From DASQHY01 sp035602605 (GTDB lineage Bacteria > Acidobacteriota > Terriglobia > Acidiferrales > UBA7541), in contig DATNLZ010000113.1 of NCBI GenBank assembly GCA_035602605.1, forward strand, positions 1 to 28,027: 28,027 bases of DNA, given 5' to 3'. Both the position numbers and the translations under genes were made by a program. How positions within the stretch are numbered: the stretch's first letter is position 1; every line of letters starts with the position of its first letter. The notes below the pieces were generated by a model. That model saw nothing but the letters and a program-made list of their open reading frames with translations, was not told where the DNA came from and did not search any database. Positions 6,738-14,238 of this stretch are shown in pieces.

Positions 6738-7850
6738 CTAACGTCGGTTTGTGGGTGCCGTTATCAGATTCTGAATTGGATCGGGCGACAACAGGAAAGC
6801 GTGGGTTTGACCGTTGATAATTGCGAGACCCGCAATTTGGCCCACGTCATTGATTGCAGTGCCTGTCACGAGCCTCCATCCAGAGTCGGGGGGAAGAAAT
6901 GAGTTCAGATCCACCATCGCAGCGTCACCGGGGCAGTGGAGAAACGCATGTGTTTCGGAAATATGGTTTGGGGTGTACGAAAATCCCGTGACCTGGCCGG
7001 AGTTGTTAATTGCCATTGCGTAGCTATCGGTCCGCCCAGCCAACGTCCCCAAATCCGTCATAACCGTTCCGTCGGACCGAAACGCGTGAAATGCGGCATT
7101 GCCTGCCGTTTGTGCTTCTCCCGTGACCTGGCCGGAGTTGTTAATGCGTTTTCCGTGACTAGAGGCTCCGCCGAACGTACCCAAATCCGTCATAACCGTT
7201 CCGTCGAAGAGAAACGCGTGGAATGCGGCATCACGTGTCGTGGTCGCATATCCCGTGACCTGGCCGGAGTCGTTAATGGCGTTTCCAATACTAACGGTCC
7301 CGTCCAACGTTCCCAAATCCGTCATAACCGTTCCGTCGAAGAGAAACGCGTGGTCGCCATTGCCTGCCTTGTCAGCATATCCCGTGACCTGGCCGGAGTC
7401 GTTGATGGCGGTTCCGAAACTAGAGGTCCCACCCAACGTACCCAAATCCCTCATAACCGTTCCGTCGGAGCGAAACGCGTGGAACGCGGTATCGCCTGCC
7501 GTGTTCGCATATCCCGTGACCTGGCCGGAGTTGTTGATAGAGGGCGCTCCCAAACTAGAGGTCCCACCCAACGTACCCAAATCCCTCATAACCGTTCCGT
7601 CGAAGAGAAACGCGCGGTAGACGTTGCCTGTCGTGCCTAACGTGTAAGCAGATCCCGTCACCTGGCCGGAGTCGTTGATGGCCAAAGCCTCGCTAGAGGT
7701 CCTACCCAACGTCCCCAAATCCCTGATTGTGTATGTCCCTTGGGCCTCGGCGCCAATGACGCCGACCACGGTCAAGAGGACAAAAATTGTTGCACGAGGT
7801 AGGATTCCTTTATAAGACGCAAGCCGAATAATTTTCGTTGAAAAATTCAT
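6738..7850 (-). CDS. Secreted HAF-repeat protein
   Basis: A 370-aa protein. The start at 7850 (MNFSTKIIRLASYKG) has AGGGA upstream and is followed by a hydrophobic signal peptide (ATIFVLLTVVGVIGAEAQG) with a likely cut after AEA. The rest is six tandem units of about 45 residues with the core INDSGQVTGYA...HAFLFDGTVMTDLGTLGG, plus one degenerate unit near the C-terminus (INDVGQIAGLA). This is the 'HAF' extracellular repeat family, thought to fold as beta-propeller-like blades outside the cell; the partner is unknown. The DNA repeats are very alike, pointing to recent unit duplication or gene conversion. Confidence 0.9.
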   Translation of the reverse strand: MNFSTKIIRLASYKGILPRATIFVLLTVVGVIGAEAQGTYTIRDLGTLGRTSSEALAINDSGQVTGSAYTLGTTGNVYRAFLFDGTVMRDLGTLGGTSSLGAPSINNSGQVTGYANTAGDTAFHAFRSDGTVMRDLGTLGGTSSFGTAINDSGQVTGYADKAGNGDHAFLFDGTVMTDLGTLDGTVSIGNAINDSGQVTGYATTTRDAAFHAFLFDGTVMTDLGTFGGASSHGKRINNSGQVTGEAQTAGNAAFHAFRSDGTVMTDLGTLAGRTDSYAMAINNSGQVTGFSYTPNHISETHAFLHCPGDAAMVDLNSFLPPDSGWRLVTGTAINDVGQIAGLAIINGQTHAFLLSPDPIQNLITAPTNRR

Positions 7851-8087
7851 GGGTTCCCTCGCTTGGATTTCACCGCTGGAGGGGTTTCCCAATTTGAAAT
7901 TCGAATCGAGCGGAAAACCCGGGAGTGATGAGTGCTGCGCATCATATCACTAATCGTTTTCACGCAAGCGGTAATCCCGTTTCATCCTCTCCGTTTTTCA
8001 GATAATTCCAAGAAATAAGCCGGTCGCGTGGGGCAAGTCCCACTTAACCCATCTTTTGCTCGCGCCGGTCAAACCTGAAAGGTTCAC

Positions 8088-8279
8088 ATGGACAATAAAC
8101 GTTGGTTCACCACCGCAGAAGCGGCGGCTTACCTCTCCGTGGCTGTTCACGCAGTCCGCGACGCAGTTTGGAGCGGACACCTGCCGTACGTTCGCGCCGG
8201 TAAGCGTTTCATCTTCGACCGCACGGACCTCGACGGGTGGGCTGAAGCCCGAAAAGTGCGCGAGCCGGGTCTCTCCTGA
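8088..8279 (+). CDS. Excisionase-family HTH_17 protein (Xis-like) 2
   Basis: A 63-aa protein with AAAGG 6-10 bp before the ATG. The HTH is WFTTAEAAAYLSVAVHAVRD, followed by SGHLPYVRAGKRFIFDRTDL and a C-terminal W, the usual Xis/MerR-like single-domain layout. It shares the fold pattern with the protein at 4209-4400 but is clearly diverged. A short inverted repeat (GTGGG 8028-8032 / CCCAC 8039-8043) lies about 45 bp upstream and could be its operator. It is divergent from the HAF-repeat gene. It probably belonged to a separate small island together with the interrupted gene at 8560. Confidence 0.8.
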   Translation: MDNKRWFTTAEAAAYLSVAVHAVRDAVWSGHLPYVRAGKRFIFDRTDLDGWAEARKVREPGLS

Positions 8280-8333
8280 TAGGGATAAGTCGGGGATAGC
8301 CACAAATAAGTCGTTTGCAATGAATGGATTACC

Positions 8334-8477
8334 ATGGTAGAGACGATATCTAATCTAACGCGCGACAGTGAAAAGAAGCCCGGATTCAGGTTGAAGTCGC
8401 CGCGATTAGCGCGAGCGCGCCCGGATATGGGCGGAAACCTCACGGTCCCGAGCGCAGTAGCCCAGACCGCACGGTAA
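8334..8477 (+). CDS. Micro-ORF downstream of the second Xis-like gene
   Basis: A 47-aa ORF (MVETISNLTRDSEKKPGFRL onward, ending SAVAQTAR) in the same relative position as the 58-aa ORF after the first Xis-like gene. Its second half, RARPDMGGNLT, is encoded by a 31-bp segment repeated at 14393-14423, where the frame reads GARPEMCGNPT. No strong ribosome binding site. It could be a real small gene or part of a repeated regulatory element. Confidence 0.3.
   Translation: MVETISNLTRDSEKKPGFRLKSPRLARARPDMGGNLTVPSAVAQTAR
8415..8445. repeat. 31-bp dispersed repeat, copy 1
   Basis: Matches 14393-14423 at 28 of 31 positions, same orientation. The core is GCGGAAACCYCACGG. Flanks are unrelated. Confidence 0.55.
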
Positions 8478-8559
8478 GGGTCAAGGTTCCTCAGTCAGCC
8501 GTCTGGAGACCCCTTCTAGCCAAGGAATCCCGTCAGCAAACCACGTTTAAGGAGGCAGT

Positions 8560-8607
8560 GTGGACGTTCGAGAATTCGGCGCAGCCCATCGGTTGCGTGT
8601 CAAAAAC
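8560..8607 (+). pseudogene. 5' part of a small gene interrupted by the IS1595-type transposon
   Basis: AAGGAGG, 4 bp, then GTG GAC GTT: MDVREFGAAHRLRVKN, where the ORF meets the transposon. The last three codons (GTC AAA AAC) are the duplicated target, and the frame resumes at 10575 with the same three codons. Joining the two parts restores an open frame (see 10575-10993). The start GTG is chosen from the ribosome binding site and the frame. Confidence 0.75.
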
Positions 8608-8611
8608 CAGA

Positions 8612-8632
8612 GATTAAGCCTTTGACACAAGG
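8612..8632 (+). repeat. Left terminal inverted repeat
   Basis: Begins GATTAAGCCTTTGACACA and pairs with 10552-10572 on the opposite strand with 3 mismatches over 21 bp. The sequence directly inside the left end opens into the passenger gene. Confidence 0.75.
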
Positions 8633-9514
8633 TTGGTGTCGGCATACACTCCCCTCCGACTTAAGGGAAAGTGTAATTTGTCCCGACAAGATCCCAGACT
8701 CCACGACGAAATCTTGGCCTTGCGCAAACAACTGGAGCAATCCAGCCATGCGCAGCCTGACAGTCGCTTTACGTTTAAGGATATTATCGTGGTAGCGACA
8801 AGTACGCTGTTTGCATTTGCTGGGATGCACTCCGAAAATGAACCGGTTTTATATTTATGTCTTGTTATTCCTTGTATCGCATACCTTTATGTTTGCTTCA
8901 CACATCCCGACTCTATTTTGCGGCGTTCCGTAGCGGCAGCCGTAATCATTGCGGTTTTTGCCTTAATGATATTTTCTGTTCACTGGCGTAGCCTCAAAAA
9001 AGAGCAAGACGATGTAAAGATTAACCTTGTAGCCGATGCCCATCTTCCTCCAGATGGGGATATTGGGAAGACAGCATTTACCATAACCAACGGCGGAAAG
9101 GTAGCAATAGATCGGGACCATCAAATTTATTGCCAATTGAATTGGTTCATAGCAAACAAGGGTCTTTTTGTTCTACACGACAGCCCAGTATTCAATCGAA
9201 AAAGTTCCTTCCCTATCGAACCTGGGGGCGATTCGGAGACTGAATTTTGCTTTCAATATCTACCTTCAACGATCGCGAGGGAATTTAATGTGCCTGTTAC
9301 AAGCGATTTAAAGATTGAGCTAAATTGCGCAGATATAACTCTCGCTATCGATTACACACTGAAAACCCAACCGAAAACATGGATGCACAAAGGTTTTCGT
9401 TTTGTGGAAGATCAAAGAACTAGAATGTGGCGTAGGGAGACCCTCCAAATGGAAACTACTCCGTGCTCCCGATATTTAGGAAAGCTTAAGCCGCCTCCCC
9501 AACCTTTGCAGTGA
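8633..9514 (+). CDS. Transposon passenger: membrane protein of unknown function
   Basis: 293 aa from a TTG at 8633; a second TTG at 8678, behind AAGGGA, would give a protein 15 residues shorter and is equally possible. There is an N-terminal coiled stretch (HDEILALRKQLEQSS), then about three transmembrane helices at residues 45-125 (IIVVATSTLFAFAG; YLCLVIPCIAYLYVC; VAAAVIIAVFALMIFSV), then a large beta-rich soluble domain of about 160 residues, probably outside the membrane. The C-terminus overlaps the convergent transposase gene by 29 bp. It starts directly inside the left terminal repeat, so it was carried by the transposon. No family recognised. Confidence 0.7.
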   Translation: MVSAYTPLRLKGKCNLSRQDPRLHDEILALRKQLEQSSHAQPDSRFTFKDIIVVATSTLFAFAGMHSENEPVLYLCLVIPCIAYLYVCFTHPDSILRRSVAAAVIIAVFALMIFSVHWRSLKKEQDDVKINLVADAHLPPDGDIGKTAFTITNGGKVAIDRDHQIYCQLNWFIANKGLFVLHDSPVFNRKSSFPIEPGGDSETEFCFQYLPSTIAREFNVPVTSDLKIELNCADITLAIDYTLKTQPKTWMHKGFRFVEDQRTRMWRRETLQMETTPCSRYLGKLKPPPQPLQ

Positions 9515-10391
9515 GGTGCTTGTATTCGAGGTTTGGAGATGCAATTAGTTTGAGAATCGTATCCCGGAAGAGATAAGGGTTCTTGCGGTTGTTGAATCGG
9601 AAGCACATTTCGTCTAGGTAAGCCGGAAGATGTTTTGCGCTAACTTTATGCCATGTTCCCACGATTCCGCGCTTGAGGAGCGAGAACGCCGATTCCACGG
9701 TGTTTGTGTGCACGTCGCCGTGCGCGTATTCCCGCGAGCGATTGATAGTCTTGTGCAGGGTCTTCTGCATCTTGTCGAGCGCCCAAGGGTAGATAGCGGA
9801 TTCATCCGTCATAATCACTTCCACATGCCCGCCTACGTTCGCATTGATAATCTCGCGCACCGTGTCAGACTTCGCATCTTCGGAGTGAATCAAGCGCAGA
9901 TCGCCGTTGCGTTGGCGAATCCCAATAACGACCTGTTTCTCACTTCGCGGACGCCAGCGACGCTTCTTGCCGCCAACGTGGGTTTCGTTAATTTCTACCG
10001 TACCGCCAAGCTTCTTAGGCGAAATTTCCAACATCGCAGCGCGGATACGATGACAGAGGTACCACGAAGTTCTGTAAGTTGTCTTGAGCATCCGTTGCAT
10101 TTGGAGCGCGGACATTCCCTTTTTGGATTCGCACAAAACGTAGGTCGCAAGAAACCACTTGTGAAGCGGCAGGTGAGTATCGTGGAAGATAGTCCCTGCC
10201 GTTGCGGAGAACTGGTAACGGCATGAATCACAATCGAACTGATTGCGGGCAACGATGCGCGAGATTTTCGCGGAGTTGCAGGATGGACAACGCACGCCGT
10301 GCGGCCAACGCATATTCTCAATCGCCTTCCGGCACTTATCGTCATCGCCGAATTGCTCAATCAGTTTGCACAAATCCATTCTTTCTCTCAT
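9486..10391 (-). CDS. IS1595-family transposase, probably inactive (first catalytic Asp is Asn)
   Basis: 301 aa from ATG 10391. It has an N-terminal zinc ribbon (VRCPSCN...FDCDSCRYQF), a helical linker typical of the family (PLHKWFLATYVLCESKKGMS), and an ISXO2-like DDE domain. The segment that normally reads VEVDETYVGG is here VEINETHVGG: the codon is AAC, so the first catalytic aspartate is replaced by asparagine. The second (VIMTDESAIYP) and the C-terminal HTNTVESAFSLLKRGIVG block are intact. Full length and no stop codons suggest recent loss of activity, or use of another protein in trans. The target duplication shows the element did move once. Confidence 0.9.
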   Translation of the reverse strand: MRERMDLCKLIEQFGDDDKCRKAIENMRWPHGVRCPSCNSAKISRIVARNQFDCDSCRYQFSATAGTIFHDTHLPLHKWFLATYVLCESKKGMSALQMQRMLKTTYRTSWYLCHRIRAAMLEISPKKLGGTVEINETHVGGKKRRWRPRSEKQVVIGIRQRNGDLRLIHSEDAKSDTVREIINANVGGHVEVIMTDESAIYPWALDKMQKTLHKTINRSREYAHGDVHTNTVESAFSLLKRGIVGTWHKVSAKHLPAYLDEMCFRFNNRKNPYLFRDTILKLIASPNLEYKHLTAKVGEAA

Positions 10392-10400
10392 CGAGGCACC

Positions 10401-10535
10401 ATGCAAAAGAAAGTTAAGAAACAACCGAAGGACATGACAACGGATGAGCTAGCTAAACACCTGTTCCATCCAAAGGTGCTCAAGCAGGTCAAGAAGCACA
10501 TTGCGAGGATGAATGAGAATCCCATCAAGAAGTAG
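10401..10535 (+). CDS. Small lysine-rich ORF inside the transposon
   Basis: 44 aa (MQKKVKKQPKDMTTDELAKH and on to NPIKK). It is divergent from the transposase with only 9 bp between the starts, and ends 16 bp before the right terminal repeat. TTDELAKHLFHPKVLKQVKKH looks helical and DNA- or RNA-binding. The position suggests a small accessory or antitoxin-like protein of the transposon; function unknown. Confidence 0.5.
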   Translation: MQKKVKKQPKDMTTDELAKHLFHPKVLKQVKKHIARMNENPIKK

Positions 10536-10551
10536 CCTATCAGAACGCTAT

Positions 10552-10572
10552 CCCTGTGTCAAGGGCATAATC
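10552..10572 (-). repeat. Right terminal inverted repeat
   Basis: CCCTGTGTCAAGGGCATAAT(C) on the plus strand, the complement of the left end with 3 mismatches. It is followed after 2 bp by the GTCAAAAAC target copy. Confidence 0.75.
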
Positions 10573-10574
10573 AC

Positions 10575-10993
10575 GTCAAAAACAATGGCGTCGAGGAGCT
10601 TATCATCGGCAAGTTTTGCGAGGTAGCGCAAATGAACGACGGCGGGTTGCTGCGATTGAGGCTGCTCGCGGTGATTAGGGGTAAGGCAATGAGTAGGGCG
10701 CTGCTATCGAAACGGCGCGAGGCCCTCGCTGGCGGTCTCGTCTCAAGTGGAAGGGCGAGGCCGAGAGCATTTTCTTTTTCGACCCAGCCAATGCCCAGCA
10801 TGCCATGCTCGTTATCAGGCTGCTGTGCCCGAAGCGCAAACGGGTGGTGAATCTTACGTCCGAGCGCCGAGAGTCTCTCCGAGTCCAACTTCAAACTGCG
10901 CGGCCAGAACGGGCCGCGCGGACAAGATTGAGCGCCTTCGCGAGTCTATCCGCCAAACCGGATTCTGAGACAACGTTGTCTGCCGTTCGCTAA
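10575..10993 (+). pseudogene. 3' part of the interrupted gene, also frameshifted
   Basis: After the second target copy the frame continues VKNNGVEELIIGKFCEVAQM through to about SKRREALAGGLV near 10740. From 10742 the sensible coding moves to another frame: LKWKGEAESIFFFDPANAQH, then AMLVIRLLCPKRKRVVNLTS. Joined to 8560-8607 this gives a protein of about 150 residues that I recognise only as a kind of small island-borne protein with a conserved 'FGAAHRLR ... I-I-G-K ... FDPAN-A-AML-IRLL--KRK' pattern; no function is known. One base appears to be missing near 10740, so the gene is broken twice. Confidence 0.65.
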
Positions 10994-11033
10994 GCGGATA
11001 GTACCAACTAGGATACGGCCACCATAAGCGAAC
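10985..11033. promoter_or_regulatory. Partial GTTCGCTAAGCG palindrome and half-site
   Basis: GTTCGCTAAGCG (10985-10996) matches 12 of 15 bases of the GTTCGCTWAGCGAAC palindrome. TAAGCGAAC (11025-11033) is the complementary half-site 28 bp on, about 80 bp ahead of the membrane-protein gene at 11114. Confidence 0.3.
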
Positions 11034-11113
11034 CGACCTAGCATGGCGGCTACGGATAAACGCGCTACTGATGAAATTTCCTGATGTATGCTCCCGTCTC
11101 GCTAGGAGGGACG

Positions 11114-11509
11114 ATGAGCGATTGGAAGAAGTTTGCGATGACTTGGACCGCCTCTACTTTAGTCGGCTTCTACAGCGTGTTCGTGTTAATGCGGGTATGG
11201 AACTGGTTCGCCGTTCCGCTGCTGCACGTCCAGGAGGCGAGTTACTGGCTGATATACGGGCTGAATATGTTGTTCGGACTGATGACAGGAGTCGGCGAGC
11301 CGGACAACCCCGCCCACGAGCGGCGGTGGAACGCTCTGTTCATCATTCTCAACGCGTGCGTCCCTGAGCAGAAAATGAAGGACGTGAAGGAGGACGTCCG
11401 CTCGGAGACGGAGAGCATATGGTCAGATGTTGGCTTGATGATTTTCGGCAGGGTCCTTTCGAGGAGTCTCACACTAGGGCTTGGCTTTGTGGTTCACCTT
11501 TTGGTTTGA
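11114..11509 (+). CDS. Small multi-span membrane protein
   Basis: 131 aa. The ATG at 11114 (MSDWKKFAMTW) lies just after TAGGAGGGACG. Hydrophobic segments: ASTLVGFYSVFVLMRVWNWF (about 10-30), YWLIYGLNMLFGLMTG (about 45-60) and a C-terminal LMIFGRVLSRSLTLGLGFVV (about 105-128). A charged soluble loop (EQKMKDVKEDVRSETESIWS) lies between the second and third. No family recognised. It stands alone between decayed genes and keeps a clean frame and a good ribosome binding site. Confidence 0.6.
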   Translation: MSDWKKFAMTWTASTLVGFYSVFVLMRVWNWFAVPLLHVQEASYWLIYGLNMLFGLMTGVGEPDNPAHERRWNALFIILNACVPEQKMKDVKEDVRSETESIWSDVGLMIFGRVLSRSLTLGLGFVVHLLV

Positions 11510-11576
11510 GGTACGCGGAGTCGTTCGGCCTCCATATCTGGGTCGTGCCCCATCCAGACGGCATGGCCCTAGTAGT

Positions 11577-11860
11577 ATGGCGCTTGTTATGAAGTTCTTG
11601 CCCGCGCTGGTCTTGGTCCTGCTTTGCGTCGGATGCAACGCCTCCAGGTGCCAGCGTCTGCTTCGGCAACCGCACATTCTCGCTTTGTGGTTTATCCGTC
11701 CGGTGATGCGCTGTTTGGTGCCGTCAATTTCTTGAACCGAGAAGGATTTTCCGTGTGTACAGTCAAAGCGGGTATGAAGGCTTCTCCAAATTTGACAGCC
11801 GAGTTTGGCTTTGGCCGCGCACGAGTGTCCGTGTCGAACGTGGCCGTCAAGCCAGGGTAG
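11577..11860 (+). pseudogene. Frameshifted small lipoprotein gene
   Basis: The first frame gives a lipoprotein signal, MALVMKFLPALVLVLLCVGC, then NAS; the lipobox is LCVGC. Coding then moves to another frame within about 11625-11660 and continues QVPASASATAHSRFVVYPSG through FLNREGFSVCTVKAGM to a stop at 11860. The joined product of about 95 residues would be a plausible exported lipoprotein, so one indel explains both frames. A sequencing error cannot be excluded. Confidence 0.5.
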
Positions 11861-12048
11861 AATTATATTTTCCGACAGGCGGGAAGAAAACACAGTTCGC
11901 GTCGAATCACCATGAATTACAAAGACTTGGAGGCTGCTGCAATCAGCCCTTCTGCTGCTTTAGTCCCTGAGTGGCGAATCGCGTGTTGAGAAGAAAAAGG
12001 ACAGTACATTCTATTCGCTTTGTGTTCGCCTTGTGCTACCCTGCCGCA

Positions 12049-12181
12049 ATGGATGAAGGCCGTAAGCGGGTGCTCGCAATCCTCACGGCCATTCTGCTTG
12101 CACCGCGTCTCAAAGAGTGGGGCTGGGATTGCCACGCCAGAACGCATAATGGCAATCATTGACCGCAAGTACCAGCGCTAG
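12049..12181 (+). pseudogene. Frameshifted micro-gene
   Basis: ATG 12049 begins MDEGRKRVLAILTAILLAPR, then LKEWGWD, and drifts out of frame. In another frame the end reads ATPERIMAIIDRKYQR before TAG at 12179-12181. Short acidic-start proteins with 'MDE-RKRVLAI-AAIL-A-KL' and an end like 'ERIM--ID-RY' are familiar from islands of this phylum, so I read this as one decayed gene of roughly 45-60 codons. Function unknown. Confidence 0.45.
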
Positions 12182-12249
12182 TGTGTTTTATTGCTGCCGT
12201 TCATGAACTGCGTATAAGATTGCTTCCTCTACCAGAACAGCGAGCCTCT

Positions 12250-13107
12250 ATGCCCAAGCGTAAACGTGAACCGAAAGAGTCAAAGCTCGCCCATGACCAC
12301 TTTTCGCTTTCTTTGAAGCTGGAAACCACTGACAGAAATAATCCGAACGTTGACGTTGACGATTTTTTCAACACGGCTGAAAAATGGCTTCGTGCGCTCA
12401 AGACGTTTGCCAAAGAACAAGGCCAGCACGTCAAGTGGGAAATCGTTGACCTAAAGAAGGCTTCCGCGCTCATTCAAGTGCAACCAGTGAAGGTGACAAC
12501 TGGAAGGCCAGCACTGGCACTGGTGAAGAAGTGGGAAGAAGGTCTTAGAAAGATTGAGAAGACAGGAAAGCCAGCACCAAAGTTCACACCTGAAGCTCTA
12601 TCTGCTCTGCGTGAATTTGTTTTCAGTGTTCCGGCAAACACCAGGGTGTCCATCGGCACTGGTGCGGCTGCCGAACGGCACCCGATTACGGCAACTACGC
12701 AGCGCCGCGTTGAGCAAGCAGCAAGTCAATTTCCAGCGCAATCAACAGGCGAATACGTGTCACAGGGAAGCGTCAGAGGCCGTTTAGCTGTCTTGGACAG
12801 TTGGAACCCAGATGATAGGTCTTTCCGTTTGCAGCTTCCGTTAGCACCCAACAAACCGGTCAGATGCACGTACCGTGATAGCTCTTTGTCAACTGAGCTT
12901 GGCGAAGGGTTTGATGGAATGGTGGAAATCACCGGGCAGCTAAGATATAAGCCGGGCCAACCGTGGCCCTACGCTGCCGATGTTGAACACGTTCGCGTCC
13001 TCCCGCGAAAACCCAAAGTCAGTTTGAAAGACCTAGTTGGGCTTGTCACACTTCCAGAGGGCCAGGATTCCACCGCATACGTAAGAGGCTTGCGAGATGC
13101 CGAATAG
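12250..13107 (+). CDS. Partner protein of the PIN-domain gene (two-gene cassette)
   Basis: 285 aa from ATG 12250 (MPKRKREPKESKLAHDHF). It overlaps the downstream PIN gene by 11 bp, so the two are co-translated. Residues about 15-95 form an alpha-beta N-terminal domain (HFSLSLKLETTDRNN; FNTAEKWLRALKTFAKEQGQ). A basic linker (about 100-150) follows, then a beta-rich C-terminal half (GSVRGRLAVLDSWNPDDRSF; EGFDGMVEITGQLRYKPGQP) that looks like a barrel or OB-like fold. It is much larger than ordinary VapB-type antitoxins and has no AbrB/RHH DNA-binding motif that I can see. It may be an antitoxin, or a sensor or targeting subunit; this is inference. Confidence 0.65.
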   Translation: MPKRKREPKESKLAHDHFSLSLKLETTDRNNPNVDVDDFFNTAEKWLRALKTFAKEQGQHVKWEIVDLKKASALIQVQPVKVTTGRPALALVKKWEEGLRKIEKTGKPAPKFTPEALSALREFVFSVPANTRVSIGTGAAAERHPITATTQRRVEQAASQFPAQSTGEYVSQGSVRGRLAVLDSWNPDDRSFRLQLPLAPNKPVRCTYRDSSLSTELGEGFDGMVEITGQLRYKPGQPWPYAADVEHVRVLPRKPKVSLKDLVGLVTLPEGQDSTAYVRGLRDAE

Positions 13108-13642
13108 CAAGCCTGCACTCGACGTGTGGGACTCTTGCTGCATCATCGGCATTTTGAATGCTGAGGTTGACAAACTGCCAGCACTCTTGGCACAGACACA
13201 ATTTTTTGAAACCGGCAAAGCGTTGCTAGGAATACCCAGCAGTGCCGTTGCAGAAATTTATACCTTGAGTGACGGAACTTCAGCAGCCGCCAAGATTGAA
13301 GAATTTCTAAACAACTCTTACGTGCAGTTCTTGCAGTCCACACGTGAAGTGGTCACCGTCAGCAGCAAGTTGCAGTTTCGCTTCAACTGCAATCAGATAG
13401 CTGATTTGAGAGACAAAGCCATAGCAGCAGGTGTGCCGAATAAACAAGCCAGCAAACTGAAGTCACGTGACAGTGAAATTTTGGCTGCCGCTATAGTTTA
13501 CAAAGCAGACCGTCTCACCACGTATGACCCTTTTCTGATTTTTCTGGGACGCGAATACATTCAAGCGGAAACAGGTCTGGTGATTAGCGGGCCTTCGTCA
13601 TCCATGCTGCCATTCCCGCCTCTGGGAAATCCCAGGCCATAA
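13097..13642 (+). CDS. PIN-domain protein, putative ribonuclease
   Basis: 181 aa. PIN-type acidic residues are visible: D12 in VWDSCCIIGIL, E53 in SSAVAEIYTL, D125/E127 in KSRDSEILAAAIV and D144 in DRLTTYDPFLIFLG, in the order of the family's metal-binding site. The DSEILAAAIVYKADRLTTYD block is the classical C-terminal PIN signature. PIN proteins are Mg/Mn-dependent endoribonucleases, often toxins. The start lies inside the preceding gene (11-bp overlap). It is longer than a typical VapC (about 130 aa), and the partner is not a standard VapB, so this is not an ordinary VapBC pair. Confidence 0.75.
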   Translation: MPNSKPALDVWDSCCIIGILNAEVDKLPALLAQTQFFETGKALLGIPSSAVAEIYTLSDGTSAAAKIEEFLNNSYVQFLQSTREVVTVSSKLQFRFNCNQIADLRDKAIAAGVPNKQASKLKSRDSEILAAAIVYKADRLTTYDPFLIFLGREYIQAETGLVISGPSSSMLPFPPLGNPRP

Positions 13643-13644
13643 AT

Positions 13645-14019
13645 TGCAGCAACCGAAGATTTCGCCCCAACAGAACCGGCTCACCACCGCTAGCAAGGTC
13701 ACCGGTCAACAGAGTAAATGTCCCCGACTGGCACTGCGTGGAGGTCCCCGTAACCCAATCTTTCCGAGCCGCCTCCCGATCCAATCATGGCGAATCCACA
13801 GATATAGATTGCGGTACCTGGGACCGAGGCAACTAAATCCTTGGAGAAATTTGTCAACGCAACGGACGATTTTAATACTGAAGTGTCGCTGCACGGGTCG
13901 ATGACAGCTTGGGCATGCACCACTGCGTTTAAGTAGCCTTTCTTGCTGCGGTGCACCGTAACCAAGGTGAAGCAGCACAAAGCCACAACAGATGCGGCGA
14001 TAATCGTTTTCACTCTCAT
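13645..14019 (-). pseudogene. Frameshifted small secreted protein gene
   Basis: Minus-strand start at 14019 with AAGGAG 7 bp before the ATG. A signal peptide (MRVKTIIAASVVALCCFTLV) is followed by a mature region DPCSDTSVLKSSVALTNFSK and VPGTAIYICGFAMIGSGGG. There (near 13765) the coding moves to another frame that reads RKDWVTGTSTQCQSGTFTLL and TGDLASGG, and it degrades further after about 13690. The joined pattern 'C--S-L-S--- ... VAGT-IYVCGF-I-S-GG----V-GTGT-C-TGT--LTG-L---GG' is that of a small exported protein seen in phage-like islands. At least one indel is present. Confidence 0.5.
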
Positions 14020-14238
14020 TCATTGTCTCCTTTCATTTTGGGGGAACGTGCTGAAGAGAATCTAAGCACCAATCCCTAGTTAGACTTAGCCGGAATTTCC
14101 GCACAACTTCATCGTTGCGTAAACCGTATAGGCCAGCCGCCCTTCGAGTGTCAAGCTCGGAATCGCCGTGGTGAACCGGCTCACCGCCCGAGATATTGAA
14201 GCCTGTTCGACAATCTGTCAGAAGCGCATTGGCTGCTC

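Larger units (their letters stand above)
8608..10574. mobile_element. IS1595-type transposon with a passenger gene
   Basis: About 1967 bp. Its ends carry imperfect inverted repeats (8612-8632 and 10552-10572, 18 of 21 matching; inner part GCCTTTGACACAAGG versus GCCCTTGACACAGGG) and it is flanked by the direct repeat GTCAAAAAC (8599-8607 and 10575-10583). IS1595-family elements make 8-bp target duplications, so the exact end may be one base off. Contents, left to right: a membrane-protein passenger (+), the transposase (-), and a 44-aa ORF (+). The target was a small ORF, which the insertion splits in frame. Confidence 0.8.

Noticed and set aside
6960..7700. Regular repeats every ~130 bp that look array-like; also long open frames on the plus strand
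   Set aside because: They are the tandem coding repeats of the HAF protein on the minus strand, so neither a CRISPR array nor plus-strand genes.
9630..10226. A 198-codon plus-strand frame
   Set aside because: Antisense to the IS1595 transposase, which has clear domain motifs.
13097..13642. Calling the PIN pair VapBC
   Set aside because: The upstream partner is 285 aa without an AbrB, RHH or Phd-like motif, and the PIN protein is longer than VapC. The name would mislead.
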